NCBI RefSeq assembly: GCF_947489255.1
Contig: NZ_CANLCY010000005.1
Coordinates: 1 to 64,000, forward strand
Reading direction: 5' to 3'
Length of the DNA: 64,000 nt
Origin: an uncultured Microbacterium sp.
Lineage (GTDB): Bacteria; Actinomycetota; Actinomycetes; Actinomycetales; Microbacteriaceae
Shown one piece after another: positions 26,360-36,113 of the stretch; positions within the stretch are counted from its first letter, which is position 1, and each line of letters begins with the position of its first letter. Made by a program: the position numbers and the translations under genes. The notes under the pieces are model-generated. The model was not told the DNA's origin, did no database searches, and was given only the letters and a program-made list of their open reading frames with translations.

Positions 26360-29300
26360 TCAGGCGTCGGTGCGGCGCGGGCGACGCATCGCCCACACCA
26401 CCCCACCGGCGACCAGCAGGAACGCGGCGAGCAGACCCGCACCCAGGGGCGCCTGCGCGCCCGTCGCGGCGAGCTGCCCCGCGGCGACCACGGTGATCGG
26501 CACGCTGCGGATCACCGAGCCGTCGGCCCCGAAGACCACGATCGTGTGGCTGCCCGCGGCGAGATCGCCGGGGATCTGCACGTCGAACGTGACGCGGCCG
26601 GCCGCGTCGGCGGCGGGGATGCCGGCGATGCGGATCGGGTCGCTGCGCAGCTCCGCGGTGACCTGCTCACCCGCGGCGAGACCCGTGACGGTCACGCGCA
26701 CGATCCCCCCGCGCTCGACCGTGGTGGTCGAGACGGACACCGAGGGGCTGGCATCCGGGGTGCTCGTGGCGGATGCCGACGGACCCGGTGTCCCGTCCGG
26801 CGTAGCCGTCGGCGTAGCACTAGGCGTGGCCGTGGGCGTCGCGGTCGGCGTGGGCGTGGCCGTCGGCGTCGCGGTCGGCGTCGCGGTCGGCGTGGCCGTC
26901 GGCGTGGCCGTCGGCGTCGCGGTCGGCGTGGGCGTGGCCGTCGGCGTGGGCGTGGCCGTCGGCGTAGGCGTAGGCGTGGGCGTGGGCGTGGGCGTGGGCG
27001 TAGGGGTCTGCGCCGCAACCTCTGATGCCGACAACGCGCGGTCGTACAGCGAGAACTCGCGCAACTGTCCCTTCAGCAGGTTGTCGTTCGTGTAGACCGA
27101 TTTGCCGATGTAGTTGGCCAGCGTGCTGCCGCCGCCGATGTCGCCGGGTCGGACGGTGACGTTGGTGTTCACCGCGACCTGCTGACCATCGAGGTACAAC
27201 CGTGCCGTCGACCCGCTCAGCGTGTAGGCCAGCGTGACCCAGCGGTCGCGCGGGAGAGCCGCGGTGGACGTGGCCTCCTGCTCCCCGCTCCAGTTGCCGG
27301 TGGACAGAGCGGCCCGATACACGCTGTTGCCGGTGGCGAACAGGTAGCCGTTGCCGGCTCCGTTCCCGCCGGTGTTGCCGAGGCCGTACAGGAAGTACGG
27401 ATTGCGCTGCGCCGCGTCCACCCGCACCTGTGCGGTGACGGTGAAATCGTTCACGCCCGCGAGCACGTTGTCGGGGAGGTCGATGTAGTCGTCGACGCCG
27501 TCGAGCGTCAGCGCGCCATTGCTCCACGCGGCATTGCCCGTGATCTGCGCGTCACGACCCGCACCCGAGCGGTCGTGCAGCGTGCTGCCCGAACCGTCGG
27601 TGAAGTCGTAGCTGAGCAGCTGCCCCTGGTCGTTCGCCTCGAGAGGCTGCGGCAGGTTCGCGCGCAGGGCGGCCAGTTCGCCGGCCGTGACGGGCATGAC
27701 CGTGCCGTGGCGCGGGCTGGCGGGAAGGCGGTAGCTCGCCGGCACCTTCCAGTCGGGGTGGGCGATGTCGGACGTCGCGAGCGGGATGTACCCACGGCCG
27801 CCGTACTCGTCGACGAACAGGTAGTACTTGTCGCCGTTGACGTCGCCCGGGTTGGACGTGAAGATGCTCGGCCCCTCGACCGCTCCGGTGCCGGCGTTCT
27901 TACCGATGCACGTGGTGACGGGTGACCACTTGTCCAGCGGTGCGGTCAGCACGGGCGAGCTCTCCTGGATGATGTCGGTACAGCCCGTGACGCCGCCCTC
28001 GTCCTTCGTGAAGCGCTGGTAGACGCCGTTCGCCTTGATCACGGTCGAGTCGATGCGCGACGTGCCGCCCTGCCAGACCTTCGTGTCACTGAAGGTGACG
28101 AAGTCGCGCGTGGTGGCGTACAGCATGCTGTTGGCCACGTTCGAGGTGTGGTCGGGGTCGTCGGTCGGGTAGATCTTCGACGCCCAGAACACGACGTACT
28201 CGCCGAGCGAGTCGTCCCAGTAGGCCTCGGGGGCCCAGGTGTTGCCCGCGGTGTCGGGCGAGACCTTCACGTGACGCTGGTCGCTCCACGTGATCAGGTC
28301 GTGCGACTCCCACACCTCGATGTACTTCGAACCCTGTCGCTGCGCGCGATCCCAGTCCCCGTTGCGGCCGATCGAGAGGTCGGTCGCGATGAGGTAGAAC
28401 GTGTCGCCCTCGGGAGAGCGGATGAGGAACGGGTCGCGCAGACCCTTCTCCCCGTACGTCGAGGTGAGCTTGGCCTGTCCGTTGTTCAGCTCGGTCCACG
28501 ACAGGGCGTTGTTGCCGTTGCTGGCCGCGAAGTAGATGTTCTCCCCGGCGACGGAGTTGCCCGTGAAGTAGGCGAACGTGTACCCCGCGAACGGCCCGAT
28601 GTCGGCGGACTTGCGGACGGCAGCCGAGAACGTTCTCTTGAGGGTCACGGCACCCTTCGTGACGGATGCCGTGAGCGCGACGGTCGTATCGGCATCCGGC
28701 CGCGTGACGTCGCCGTCGTCGGTGATGACGTCGGTGTCGGCCGACGACCAGGTGACGTCGAGACCCTGCGAGGAGGCGGGCAGCGTCAGGTTGCCGCGCA
28801 CGTCGTCGATGTTGGTCACCGTGAGCGCGTCGAGCGCCGCCTGGGCGGACGCGGTGTCTTCGGGCGTCTTCACGAGCCCCTTGACCTCGTCGGCGGACAG
28901 CGCGTGGTCGTACACGCGGAAGTCGCGAAGGCTCCCGGCCAGGCGCTTGTCGGGTGTGTAGTTCGATCGTCCGAGGTAGTTCGCCGTGGTCGTGCCGCCG
29001 CCGATCGAACCGGGGGTGATGGTCGTGTTGGTGTTCTCGGCGATCTGGGTTCCGTCGAGGTACAGGCGCGAGGTCTTGCTGTCGGCGTCGAGCGTGTAGG
29101 TCAGGGTCTTCCAGACGCCGCGCTCGAGGTTGCTCGACCCGCGGGTCTCCTGCTCGGTCGACCAGTTGCCGCTCGCGATGCCGGTGCGCGCCGGGTTGCC
29201 CGTGGCGAAGAGGTAGCCGTTGCCGTACCAGGACGTGGTGTTTCCGAGGCCCCAGATGAAGTAGCTGCCGGACTGCTCGGGGCGCACGATCACGTCGGTG

Positions 29301-29626
29301 CTGACCGTGACCGAGGTGAGCCCCTTGAGGATGTCGTTGGGAAGGCGCACGTAGTCGTCGGCGCCGTCGAGGCGCACGCCGTCGGCGCCGCTCAGGGTCG
29401 GGTCGCCGACGTAGGCAGCGTCACGACCGTTGCCGGACGTGTCGTGCGCCACGGTGCCGGACGTCTCGTCGAGGGAGTAGGAGACCACCAGCCCCGAGGA
29501 CGGGACGGCCGCGAGGGCGATCGAGGGGACGGCGATCGGTGCCGCGACGAGCGCGGCGACAACCGGGACGGCGAGCGTCCAGGAGTGGCGACGGCGTGGG
29601 GAAGCCGTCCTATGGAGCGTGAGCAC
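26360..29626 (-). CDS. Secreted, sortase-anchored GH43 enzyme with LamG domains
   Basis: A surface glycosidase of about 1,088 residues, likely an arabinofuranosidase or arabinanase. Order: signal peptide (about 1-40); LamG/concanavalin-like domain (45-250); bacterial Ig-like domain (265-338); GH43 propeller (about 345-660) with GLRDPFLI holding the base aspartate and AVEGPSIF holding the acid; a second LamG domain (680-880); a Pro-Thr-Ala linker; an Ig-like domain; and LAATG plus a membrane span and RRPRR tail, a class E-type sortase signal. GTG at 29626 follows AGAGGA by 11 bases; an ATG at 29662 would add 12 residues. A LacI operator overlaps its promoter. Confidence 0.88.
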   Translation of the reverse strand: MLTLHRTASPRRRHSWTLAVPVVAALVAAPIAVPSIALAAVPSSGLVVSYSLDETSGTVAHDTSGNGRDAAYVGDPTLSGADGVRLDGADDYVRLPNDILKGLTSVTVSTDVIVRPEQSGSYFIWGLGNTTSWYGNGYLFATGNPARTGIASGNWSTEQETRGSSNLERGVWKTLTYTLDADSKTSRLYLDGTQIAENTNTTITPGSIGGGTTTANYLGRSNYTPDKRLAGSLRDFRVYDHALSADEVKGLVKTPEDTASAQAALDALTVTNIDDVRGNLTLPASSQGLDVTWSSADTDVITDDGDVTRPDADTTVALTASVTKGAVTLKRTFSAAVRKSADIGPFAGYTFAYFTGNSVAGENIYFAASNGNNALSWTELNNGQAKLTSTYGEKGLRDPFLIRSPEGDTFYLIATDLSIGRNGDWDRAQRQGSKYIEVWESHDLITWSDQRHVKVSPDTAGNTWAPEAYWDDSLGEYVVFWASKIYPTDDPDHTSNVANSMLYATTRDFVTFSDTKVWQGGTSRIDSTVIKANGVYQRFTKDEGGVTGCTDIIQESSPVLTAPLDKWSPVTTCIGKNAGTGAVEGPSIFTSNPGDVNGDKYYLFVDEYGGRGYIPLATSDIAHPDWKVPASYRLPASPRHGTVMPVTAGELAALRANLPQPLEANDQGQLLSYDFTDGSGSTLHDRSGAGRDAQITGNAAWSNGALTLDGVDDYIDLPDNVLAGVNDFTVTAQVRVDAAQRNPYFLYGLGNTGGNGAGNGYLFATGNSVYRAALSTGNWSGEQEATSTAALPRDRWVTLAYTLSGSTARLYLDGQQVAVNTNVTVRPGDIGGGSTLANYIGKSVYTNDNLLKGQLREFSLYDRALSASEVAAQTPTPTPTPTPTPTPTPTATPTPTATPTPTATPTATPTATPTATPTATPTATPTPTATPTATPSATPTATPDGTPGPSASATSTPDASPSVSVSTTTVERGGIVRVTVTGLAAGEQVTAELRSDPIRIAGIPAADAAGRVTFDVQIPGDLAAGSHTIVVFGADGSVIRSVPITVVAAGQLAATGAQAPLGAGLLAAFLLVAGGVVWAMRRPRRTDA
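26801..27007. repeat. Coding repeat for Pro-Thr-Ala linker
   Basis: About 200 bases of GGCGTN and GGCGTGGCC-like units encode [14 protein letters not shown] repeats on the minus strand. They form an extended cell-wall-spanning linker between the second LamG domain and the C-terminal Ig-like domain. Such tracts change length easily by slippage. Confidence 0.9.
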
Positions 29627-29689
29627 GGGGCTGGGAGTCCTCTCGTGAATGCGACATTGCATGCACCGTCGTCGATGACGGATGCCAGA

Positions 29690-29721
29690 ATGTTAGCGCT
29701 CACACTCCTGTTGACGTCAAC
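29690..29721 (-). promoter_or_regulatory. LacI-repressed promoter of the GH43 gene
   Basis: On the minus strand TTGACG (29715-29720) and TAACAT (29690-29695) are separated by 19 bases. The operator TGTGAGCGCTAACA (29691-29704) covers the -10 box. The same box order, spacer length and operator occur at 37165-37195. The upstream GTTGACGTCAAC (29710-29721) is also a perfect palindrome. Confidence 0.65.
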
Positions 29722-29765
29722 ATCTCCGCCGAAATTCGCCCGCGGGCCGGCGATGGCGAGGGCCG

Positions 29766-30779
29766 TCAGGGACGGCTCGGGGCGGAGTCCCGCACCACGA
29801 GACGGGTCGGCAGAGGCGTGCTCTCGCTGACGGTGTCGGGCTCCTCGACCATCAGCAGGACCTTCTGCATGAGGATCTCGCCGAGGGCGGCGAAATCCTG
29901 CCGCACCGTCGTGAGCGAGGGGTACACGAAAGACGCCTCGGGGATATCGTCGAACCCGACCACGCCGATGTCGTCGGGTACGCGCAGCCCGCGCTCCCGC
30001 AGCGCCGACAGAACGCCGATCGACATCTGGTCGTTCGCGACGAAGATCCCCTCACCCGGGGCGAGGTCGGTCTCGGAGGCGATGCGATAGCCGCTTGCGG
30101 CCGTCCAGTCGCCGTGCAGAGGCGGGGTCGACTGCGCCCGGGCGGAGGCGATCTCCTCACGCCACCCCCGCAGTCGTTCGATCGCGTCGGGGTTGCGCGC
30201 GGGTCCCGCGATGTGACGCACCGTCGTGTACCCCGACTCCAGCAGGTGCCGCACGGCCGCGCGCGCGCCGCGATACTGGTCGATCGCCACCAGCCGGGGG
30301 TGGGGTCGCGGGGTCGCCGCCGCGGCGACGACGGGCACGTCGAGTTCGAGGGCCTGCACGGCGGCGAGCACCTCGGCGTCGATGACGATGAGCACGATGG
30401 CATCCACCCGCTGCTTCAGCAGACCGTCGATCGCGATCCGCACCTCGGCGACATCGGTCTGGGCGGAGCTGATGGCATCCACGTTGTAGCGGGCGGCGCG
30501 GGCGGCGAAGTTGAAGTTCATCGCGATCGACGAGGGCCCGTAGTCGACCGTTCCCGGGGTGACGAGCCCGATGGTCCGCGTCCGCCGGGTGACGAGGGCC
30601 CGGGCGGCGGGTGAGGGACTGTAGCGCAGTTGGGCGATGGCCTGCTCGACGCGCGCCCTGGTCGCCGGCCGCACGTTCGGCATGTCGTTGAGCACGCGCG
30701 ACACCGTCTGGTGCGAGACCCCGGCGAGCCGGGCGACGTCGAAGATGTTCGCGGTGCGGGAGGCCTTGTCGTCAGCCAC
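29766..30779 (-). CDS. LacI family regulator of the furanose locus
   Basis: A 337-residue repressor. The helix-turn-helix reads NIFDVARLAGVSHQTVSRVL at about 12-31, followed by YSPSPAARAL in the hinge. The sensor domain includes FVANDQMSIGVLSALRERG and VVGFDDIPEASFVYPSLTTV. GTG at 30779 was chosen because GGAAGG lies about 8 bases upstream; an earlier ATG would extend well into the ATPase gene. It overlaps the ATPase stop by 8 bases, so the regulator is the last gene of the transporter operon. The operators at 29691-29704 and 37166-37179 are probably its targets, making it autoregulated. Confidence 0.9.
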   Translation of the reverse strand: MADDKASRTANIFDVARLAGVSHQTVSRVLNDMPNVRPATRARVEQAIAQLRYSPSPAARALVTRRTRTIGLVTPGTVDYGPSSIAMNFNFAARAARYNVDAISSAQTDVAEVRIAIDGLLKQRVDAIVLIVIDAEVLAAVQALELDVPVVAAAATPRPHPRLVAIDQYRGARAAVRHLLESGYTTVRHIAGPARNPDAIERLRGWREEIASARAQSTPPLHGDWTAASGYRIASETDLAPGEGIFVANDQMSIGVLSALRERGLRVPDDIGVVGFDDIPEASFVYPSLTTVRQDFAALGEILMQKVLLMVEEPDTVSESTPLPTRLVVRDSAPSRP

Positions 30780-32316
30780 CGCCGCCGCCTTCCGGGGTGG
30801 TGTGGCCCGCGACGAGGGCGAGCAGCGCATCGGAGGTGAGGCCGGTCGCCGGCACGATCTGGGCGAGGACCCCGTCGCGCATGACGGCGACGAGGTGGGC
30901 CACCCGCAGCACCTCGTCGAGTTCGGCCGAGATGTAGACGATCGACAGGCCGTTGTCGCTGAGCTCGCCGACCAGCCGCTGGATCTCGGCTTTGGCTCCC
31001 ACGTCGATGCCGCGAGTGGGCTCGTCGAGCACGATGAGTCGCGGCGAGAGCGCGAGCAGCCGCGCGAGCAGGACCTTCTGCTGGTTGCCGCCCGAGAGCG
31101 TCGAGACGGGGCGATCGATGTCGGCGGGACGGATGTGCAGCGCCTCGACCCAGCTGACCGCCAGCTCCCGCCGACGGGCCGTGCTCAGGCGATGGAAGAT
31201 CCCCCGCTGCGCCTGCAGCGCGAGGGTGATGTTGTCGAGCACGCTGAGGTCGCCGATGATGCCCTCCGTGCGTCTGTTCTCCGACGAGTAGGCCACGCGG
31301 CGGCGGATCGCCTCGCGGGGGGTGTCCAGGCGCACGAGATCGCCGTCGATCGCGACCTCGCCGGCATCGGGACGGTCCACGCCCGTGATCGATCGCGCCA
31401 GTTCGGTGCGCCCCGACCCGAGGAGCCCCGCGACGCCGATCACCTCCCCCTCGCCGATGTCGAGGTCGGCCTCGCGCAGACGCGTTCCGGATGCCAGTCC
31501 CCGCGCGCTCAAGACGCTCGGCCCCTCCGCGGGCTCCACGAGGCGCTGCCCGAGCGGGGCGAGGGCGTCGGCGGCGGCGCCGAGCATCTTCTCGACGAGG
31601 TCGATGCGCAGCAGCTCGCGCGTCCCGTACTCGCCGACCAGGCGCCCCCCGCGCAGCACCGTCACCCGGTCGCAGATCTCGTAGACCTGGTCGAGGAAGT
31701 GCGAGACGAAGACGATCGCGATCCCCTGCGCCTTGAGGTCGCGGATGACGCGGAACAGCTCGGCGACCTCGTCGGCATCCAGGCTCGAGGTGGGCTCGTC
31801 GAGCACGAGCACCTTGACCTCGGTCGACACGGCGCGCGCGATGGCGACGAGTTGCTGCACGGCCAGCGGATGAGAGGAGAGGACCGACGCGGGATCGACC
31901 TCGACGCCCAGCGCCTCGAGCGCCCTCTCGGCGCGCACGCGCATCTCGCGGTGGTCGATCACGCCGAAGCGGCGGGGCTCGCGCCCGAGCGAGATGTTCT
32001 CGGCGACGGTGAGGTTGGGCAGCAGGTCGATCTCCTGGTACACCGTCGAGATCCCGCGCGCCTGCGCGTCGGCGGGCGAGGAGAAGCGCATCCGCTGCCC
32101 GTCGAGCAGGATCTCGCCGTCGTCCAGTCGCAGGGCCCCGGTGATCGCCTTGATCAGCGTCGACTTGCCGGCGCCGTTCTCGCCCATGAGCGAGTGCACC
32201 TCGCCCGCCCGCAGGCGGAAGTCGACGTCGGCGAGGGCGCTCTCGACCCCGAAACGCACCGTCGCTCCGCGCACCTCGAGGAGGGGCGGAGCGACGGCGG
32301 ACATGGGCTCCATCAT
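30772..32316 (-). CDS. Sugar ABC transporter ATPase, RbsA/YtfR type (second copy)
   Basis: A 514-residue tandem ATPase of a CUT2-type importer. The first half has Walker A GENGAGKST at about 45-53 and LVLDEPTSSLD; the second half has a degenerate Walker A (GLLGSGRTELAR), the signature LSGGNQQKV and LDEPTRGID. It is one of two such ATPases in this operon; the other is at 34416-35990, and CUT2 systems normally need only one. It may pair with the permease at 32357, or work as a heterodimer with the other ATPase. ATG at 32316 is used; an in-frame ATG at 32304 is possible. Confidence 0.92.
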   Translation of the reverse strand: MMEPMSAVAPPLLEVRGATVRFGVESALADVDFRLRAGEVHSLMGENGAGKSTLIKAITGALRLDDGEILLDGQRMRFSSPADAQARGISTVYQEIDLLPNLTVAENISLGREPRRFGVIDHREMRVRAERALEALGVEVDPASVLSSHPLAVQQLVAIARAVSTEVKVLVLDEPTSSLDADEVAELFRVIRDLKAQGIAIVFVSHFLDQVYEICDRVTVLRGGRLVGEYGTRELLRIDLVEKMLGAAADALAPLGQRLVEPAEGPSVLSARGLASGTRLREADLDIGEGEVIGVAGLLGSGRTELARSITGVDRPDAGEVAIDGDLVRLDTPREAIRRRVAYSSENRRTEGIIGDLSVLDNITLALQAQRGIFHRLSTARRRELAVSWVEALHIRPADIDRPVSTLSGGNQQKVLLARLLALSPRLIVLDEPTRGIDVGAKAEIQRLVGELSDNGLSIVYISAELDEVLRVAHLVAVMRDGVLAQIVPATGLTSDALLALVAGHTTPEGGGGG

Positions 32317-32356
32317 GCCCGCGCCCGGGCGGGAGTGCGAACGCGTCGAGAGCGTG

Positions 32357-33376
32357 TCACCGCCGCAGCGCCGAGCGCGAGACGATCACGCGCTGGACGA
32401 CGACGAACAGCAGCAGCAGCGCGCCGACGGTGATGCGCGTCCACGACTGCTCGGCACCGGAGAACGAGATGATCGTGCGGATGAGGCCGTAGACGAACAC
32501 GCCGATCATCGAGCCGATGACGAAGCCGCTGCCACCCGTGAGGAGCGTGCCGCCGATGACCACCGCGGCGATGGTGTCGAGCTCCGTCCCCACGCCGTTC
32601 AGGGGGTACCCCGCACCCGAATAAGCGGTCAGCACGATGCCGGCGAGACCGGCGCACACCCCGCTGATCACGTAGACCGACAGCTTGGCGCGCACGACCG
32701 GGAGCCCCATCAGCCGAGCCGACTGCTCGTTGCCGCCGACCGCGTAGACGGTCCGCCCGAAGCGCGTGTAGCGCAGCACGAAGGCCGCGATCGCGACGGT
32801 GAGCAGCGCGATCACCCCGGTCGGCGTGATGTACCAGCCCGCGAACGAGAAGCGCGTGGACTGCAGCCACAGCAATCCCTCGTTGTCGACCTTGATCGAC
32901 TCGAGGCTCACGACGAACGCCAGCCCGCGCGCGAGGAACATGCCGATCAACGAGGCGATGAACGGCTGGACGTCGAAGAACTGCACGAGCACCCCGATGA
33001 GCAGGCCGATCGCCGCGCCGATGAGGACCATCGCGGGCAGGGCCACGGCGACCGGGACCCCGTCGGACAGCATCTTCGCGCACAGGATGCCGGTGAACGC
33101 CATGACCGCGCCGACCGAGAGGTCGATGCCACCGGTCAGGATGACGAAGGTCATGCCCACGGCGAGCACGAGCAGATAGGCGTTGTCGAGGAGGATCGAC
33201 GACAGGATGCGGGGCAGCTGGAAGTTGGGGAACCACCACATCGCCCCGGCGATCATGACGACGAGGATGACGACGGCCGCGAACACCGGCACCCACGAGA
33301 CGTGGCGGCTGAGGAAACGGCGGTAGGGGCTCACGGGCACGGTGGCCGCGCGGCGCTCTTCGGTGAGAGTGGCCAT
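32357..33376 (-). CDS. Sugar ABC transporter permease, YjfF/RbsC type
   Basis: A 339-residue inner-membrane permease of the CUT2 family with about 9-10 spans. The conserved MTFVILTGGIDLSVGAVMAF segment is near residues 77-96, and AVVIGGTLLTGGSGFVIGS near the C-terminus. It resembles YjfF, the second permease of galactofuranose importers, in having a neighbouring permease gene. ATG at 33376 shares a base with the upstream stop (TGATG), so translation is coupled. It functions with the permease at 33376-34419. Confidence 0.92.
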   Translation of the reverse strand: MATLTEERRAATVPVSPYRRFLSRHVSWVPVFAAVVILVVMIAGAMWWFPNFQLPRILSSILLDNAYLLVLAVGMTFVILTGGIDLSVGAVMAFTGILCAKMLSDGVPVAVALPAMVLIGAAIGLLIGVLVQFFDVQPFIASLIGMFLARGLAFVVSLESIKVDNEGLLWLQSTRFSFAGWYITPTGVIALLTVAIAAFVLRYTRFGRTVYAVGGNEQSARLMGLPVVRAKLSVYVISGVCAGLAGIVLTAYSGAGYPLNGVGTELDTIAAVVIGGTLLTGGSGFVIGSMIGVFVYGLIRTIISFSGAEQSWTRITVGALLLLFVVVQRVIVSRSALRR

Positions 33377-34419
33377 CAGGACAGCACCTTCGCATCGGGA
33401 CGACGGGACAGGGGGCGGACGGCGCTGCGGCCGGCCGTGTGGAAGAACGCGCGGAAGCGTCGCGACTGCAGCAGTACGACCACCAGCACGGCCGCGGCCA
33501 TGAACACCGGACTGACCGCGGGCGGCACGCCCAGGAAGGTGATCGTGCTCTTGAGCGTCTGGATGGTGAAGACGCCGACGACCGTGCCCGCGATGCTGAA
33601 CTTGCCGCCCGCGAGCGAGGTACCGCCCAGGACGACGGCGAGGATGGCATCCAATTCGATGTAGAGGCCGGCCGCGTTCGCATCGGCGGCCATGATGTTC
33701 GAGCTGTAGAGGATGCCGGCCATCCCGGCGAGCGCGCCGCTGGCGATGTAGGCGCCCCAGATGATGCCGCGCGAGCGCACGCCCGCGAGGCGGCTGGCCT
33801 CGGGATTGATGCCCACCGCCTCGGTGAGCATGCCCAGCGCCGTGCGCCGTTCGAGCACGCCCACCACGACCACCGCCGCGAGGGCCACGAAGAACGCGAA
33901 GGGCAGCCCCAGCACGTACCCGCCCGCGATGAACTTGTAGGGGTCGCTGTTGATCGTCGTGATGAACCCGCCCGTGATGAGCAGGGCGACGCCGCGGCCC
34001 GCGAGCATCAGCACGAGGGTGGCGATGATCGGTTGGATGCCGAGCACCGACACGAGGAAGCCGTTCCAGACGCCGAGCAGCAAGGCGACGCCGACGGCGG
34101 CGGCGATCGCGGTGAAGACGACGCCGAGGTTGCCGGAGTCGGGGGCGGCCTCGATGATCGTCAGCGCCACCGCTCCGGAGACCGCCATGATCGCGCCCAC
34201 CGAGAGGTCGATGCCCCGGGTGGCGATGACCAGCGTCATGCCGAGGGCGACGAGCATCAGGGGCGCGCTGTTGCGCAGGATGTCGATGAGCGAGCCGTAG
34301 AACTGACCGTTCTGCACGGTGACGCTGAGGAAGGACGGCCGCGAGATCGTGTTGATCGCGATGAGGGCGATCAGCGCCGCGATCGGCCAGACGAGGCGGT
34401 GAGTGAGGAATCTCTTCAT
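33376..34419 (-). CDS. Sugar ABC transporter permease, YtfT/RbsC type
   Basis: A 347-residue CUT2 permease. MLVALGMTLVIATRGIDLSV and AVVLGGTSLAGGKFSIAGT are the family's two hallmark loops. It overlaps the ATPase gene upstream by ATGA and the second permease downstream by one base. Together with the second permease it matches the ytfT-yjfF pair of E. coli galactofuranose transport, which suggests a heterodimeric channel for a furanose sugar. Confidence 0.92.
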   Translation of the reverse strand: MKRFLTHRLVWPIAALIALIAINTISRPSFLSVTVQNGQFYGSLIDILRNSAPLMLVALGMTLVIATRGIDLSVGAIMAVSGAVALTIIEAAPDSGNLGVVFTAIAAAVGVALLLGVWNGFLVSVLGIQPIIATLVLMLAGRGVALLITGGFITTINSDPYKFIAGGYVLGLPFAFFVALAAVVVVGVLERRTALGMLTEAVGINPEASRLAGVRSRGIIWGAYIASGALAGMAGILYSSNIMAADANAAGLYIELDAILAVVLGGTSLAGGKFSIAGTVVGVFTIQTLKSTITFLGVPPAVSPVFMAAAVLVVVLLQSRRFRAFFHTAGRSAVRPLSRRPDAKVLS

Positions 34420-35990
34420 GCGATCTTCTCCCGATCGGACGACGGTGTCTCGGGGACGGTGACGGGGGCGCCCTCGGGCTGCCCGTCGGCGATGTAGGCC
34501 ACCAGGCCGTCGAGGTCGACGTCGAGGGTGGCGAGCTCGCCGATCTTACGACGGTCACGCAGAACGGCCACGCGCTGCGCGATGCGCAGCACCTCCTCGA
34601 GCTCGGAGGAGATGAAGACGACGGCGAGACCCTTCTCGGCGAGCTCGGCGACCTTGCGCTGGATGTCGGCCTTGGCGCCGACGTCGATACCGCGGGTCGG
34701 TTCGTCGAGCACCAGCAGCTCCGGGGCCGTGGCCAGCCAGCGGGCCAGCAGCACCTTCTGCTGGTTGCCGCCGGAGAGGTTGCGGATGAGCGCGTCGGGG
34801 TTGGCCGGCCGCACGCCGAGGGCGGTGATGTACTCGTCGACGAGCGCCTGCTTCTCGGCCGCCTTCATGCGGCGCAGCGGCCCGCGCCGGGCCTGGACGC
34901 CGAGGATGATGTTCTCGGCCACCGTGAGGTCGCCCACGATCCCCTCGGCGCGTCGGTCCTCCGACGAGAACGCGATGCCCCGGTCGAGGGCGTGCCGAGG
35001 CGAGCCGGTGCGCGCCGGCGTCCCCGCGACCTCGATCGTGCCCTCGTCGGCGCGATCCGCGCCGGCGAGGAGGCGGGCGAGCTCCGTACGGCCGGATCCC
35101 AGCAGGCCCGCGAGTCCGACGATCTCGCCCCCGAACACGTCGAGGTCGACGGGCTCGAGCGCGTTCTTGCGTCCGAGGCCGCTCGCGCGGAGCACGGGGA
35201 CGCCCGAGCGGTCGATCGATCGTTCGGCGCTGGCCGAGATGGCATCCAGCTCTCCGAGCTCGCGGCCGATCATCTTGGCGACGAGTTGCTCGCGACCGAG
35301 CTCGCTCACGGGGTACTCCCCCACGAGCGTGCCGTTGCGCAGCACCGTGAGGCGGTCGGAGATCTCGTAGATCTGGTCGAGGAAGTGCGAGACGAAGAGG
35401 ATCGCGACGCCCTTGTCGCGGAGGTCGCGGATCACGCCGAACAGTTGCTCGACCTCGCCCCGGTCGAGGCTGGAGGTGGGCTCGTCGAGCACGAGCACCT
35501 TGGTGTCGACCACCATCGCGCGGCTGATGGCGACCAGCTGCTGAACCGCGATGGAGTGACTGGCCAGGATCGAGCGGGTGTCGATGTGCACCCCGAGCTC
35601 GGCCAGGTGGGTCGCTGCGGCGGTGTGCGTCGCCCGCCAGTCGACGACTCCGGCCCGGCGCACCTCCTCGCCGAGCATCACGTTCTCACCCACGGTGAGG
35701 TTCTGGCAGAGGTTGACCTCCTGGTAGACGGTCGCGATGCCCGCGGCTTGGGCGTCGGCGGTCGAGCGGAATTGACGCTCGTCTCCGTCGACCCGGATGG
35801 ATCCCTCGTCGATGCCGTAGACACCGGTGAGGGCCTTGATGAGGGTGGACTTCCCGGCGCCGTTCTCCCCCATGAGGGAGTGCACCTCTCCCGGATAGAG
35901 GGTGAAGTCGACGCCGTCGAGCGCCTTCACCCCGGGGAATCGGATGCTGATGCCGCGCATGGCCACGACGGCGGCACGTTCGCTTGTCAT
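34416..35990 (-). CDS. Sugar ABC transporter ATPase, YtfR type
   Basis: A 524-residue ATPase with two nucleotide-binding halves. The first has Walker A GENGAGKST and LVLDEPTSSLDRGE; the second has GLLGSGRTELARLLAG in place of Walker A, LSGGNQQKVLLARW as signature and LDEPTRGIDVGAKADI. It powers the furanose importer with the two permeases that follow. The gap to the binding-protein gene upstream holds a strong hairpin, so it is probably expressed at a lower level than the binding protein. Confidence 0.94.
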   Translation of the reverse strand: MTSERAAVVAMRGISIRFPGVKALDGVDFTLYPGEVHSLMGENGAGKSTLIKALTGVYGIDEGSIRVDGDERQFRSTADAQAAGIATVYQEVNLCQNLTVGENVMLGEEVRRAGVVDWRATHTAAATHLAELGVHIDTRSILASHSIAVQQLVAISRAMVVDTKVLVLDEPTSSLDRGEVEQLFGVIRDLRDKGVAILFVSHFLDQIYEISDRLTVLRNGTLVGEYPVSELGREQLVAKMIGRELGELDAISASAERSIDRSGVPVLRASGLGRKNALEPVDLDVFGGEIVGLAGLLGSGRTELARLLAGADRADEGTIEVAGTPARTGSPRHALDRGIAFSSEDRRAEGIVGDLTVAENIILGVQARRGPLRRMKAAEKQALVDEYITALGVRPANPDALIRNLSGGNQQKVLLARWLATAPELLVLDEPTRGIDVGAKADIQRKVAELAEKGLAVVFISSELEEVLRIAQRVAVLRDRRKIGELATLDVDLDGLVAYIADGQPEGAPVTVPETPSSDREKIA

Positions 35991-36018
35991 GCTCGATCGC
36001 TTTCTGAAGAGCGGTGGA

Positions 36019-36050
36019 GCGTGCGGGGCCGTGTGACCGGCCCCGCACGC
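36019..36050 (-). terminator. Partial terminator or mRNA-stabilising hairpin
   Basis: A perfect 12-base stem (GCGTGCGGGGCC with its complement) has an 8-base loop and no T-tract. It lies between the binding-protein gene and the ATPase gene. Such hairpins usually protect the upstream mRNA so that binding protein exceeds membrane subunits. Confidence 0.6.
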
Positions 36051-36113
36051 GGGGAGGGATCTGCAGCGAGGGATCCGTGCCGCCGAGGGGAGTCGGCAGC
36101 AACGGAGCCGCGA

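Noticed and set aside
26801..27007. Short-period repeat that could be mistaken for a CRISPR array
   Set aside because: There are no spacers; the repeats are in frame and encode a Pro-Thr-Ala linker.
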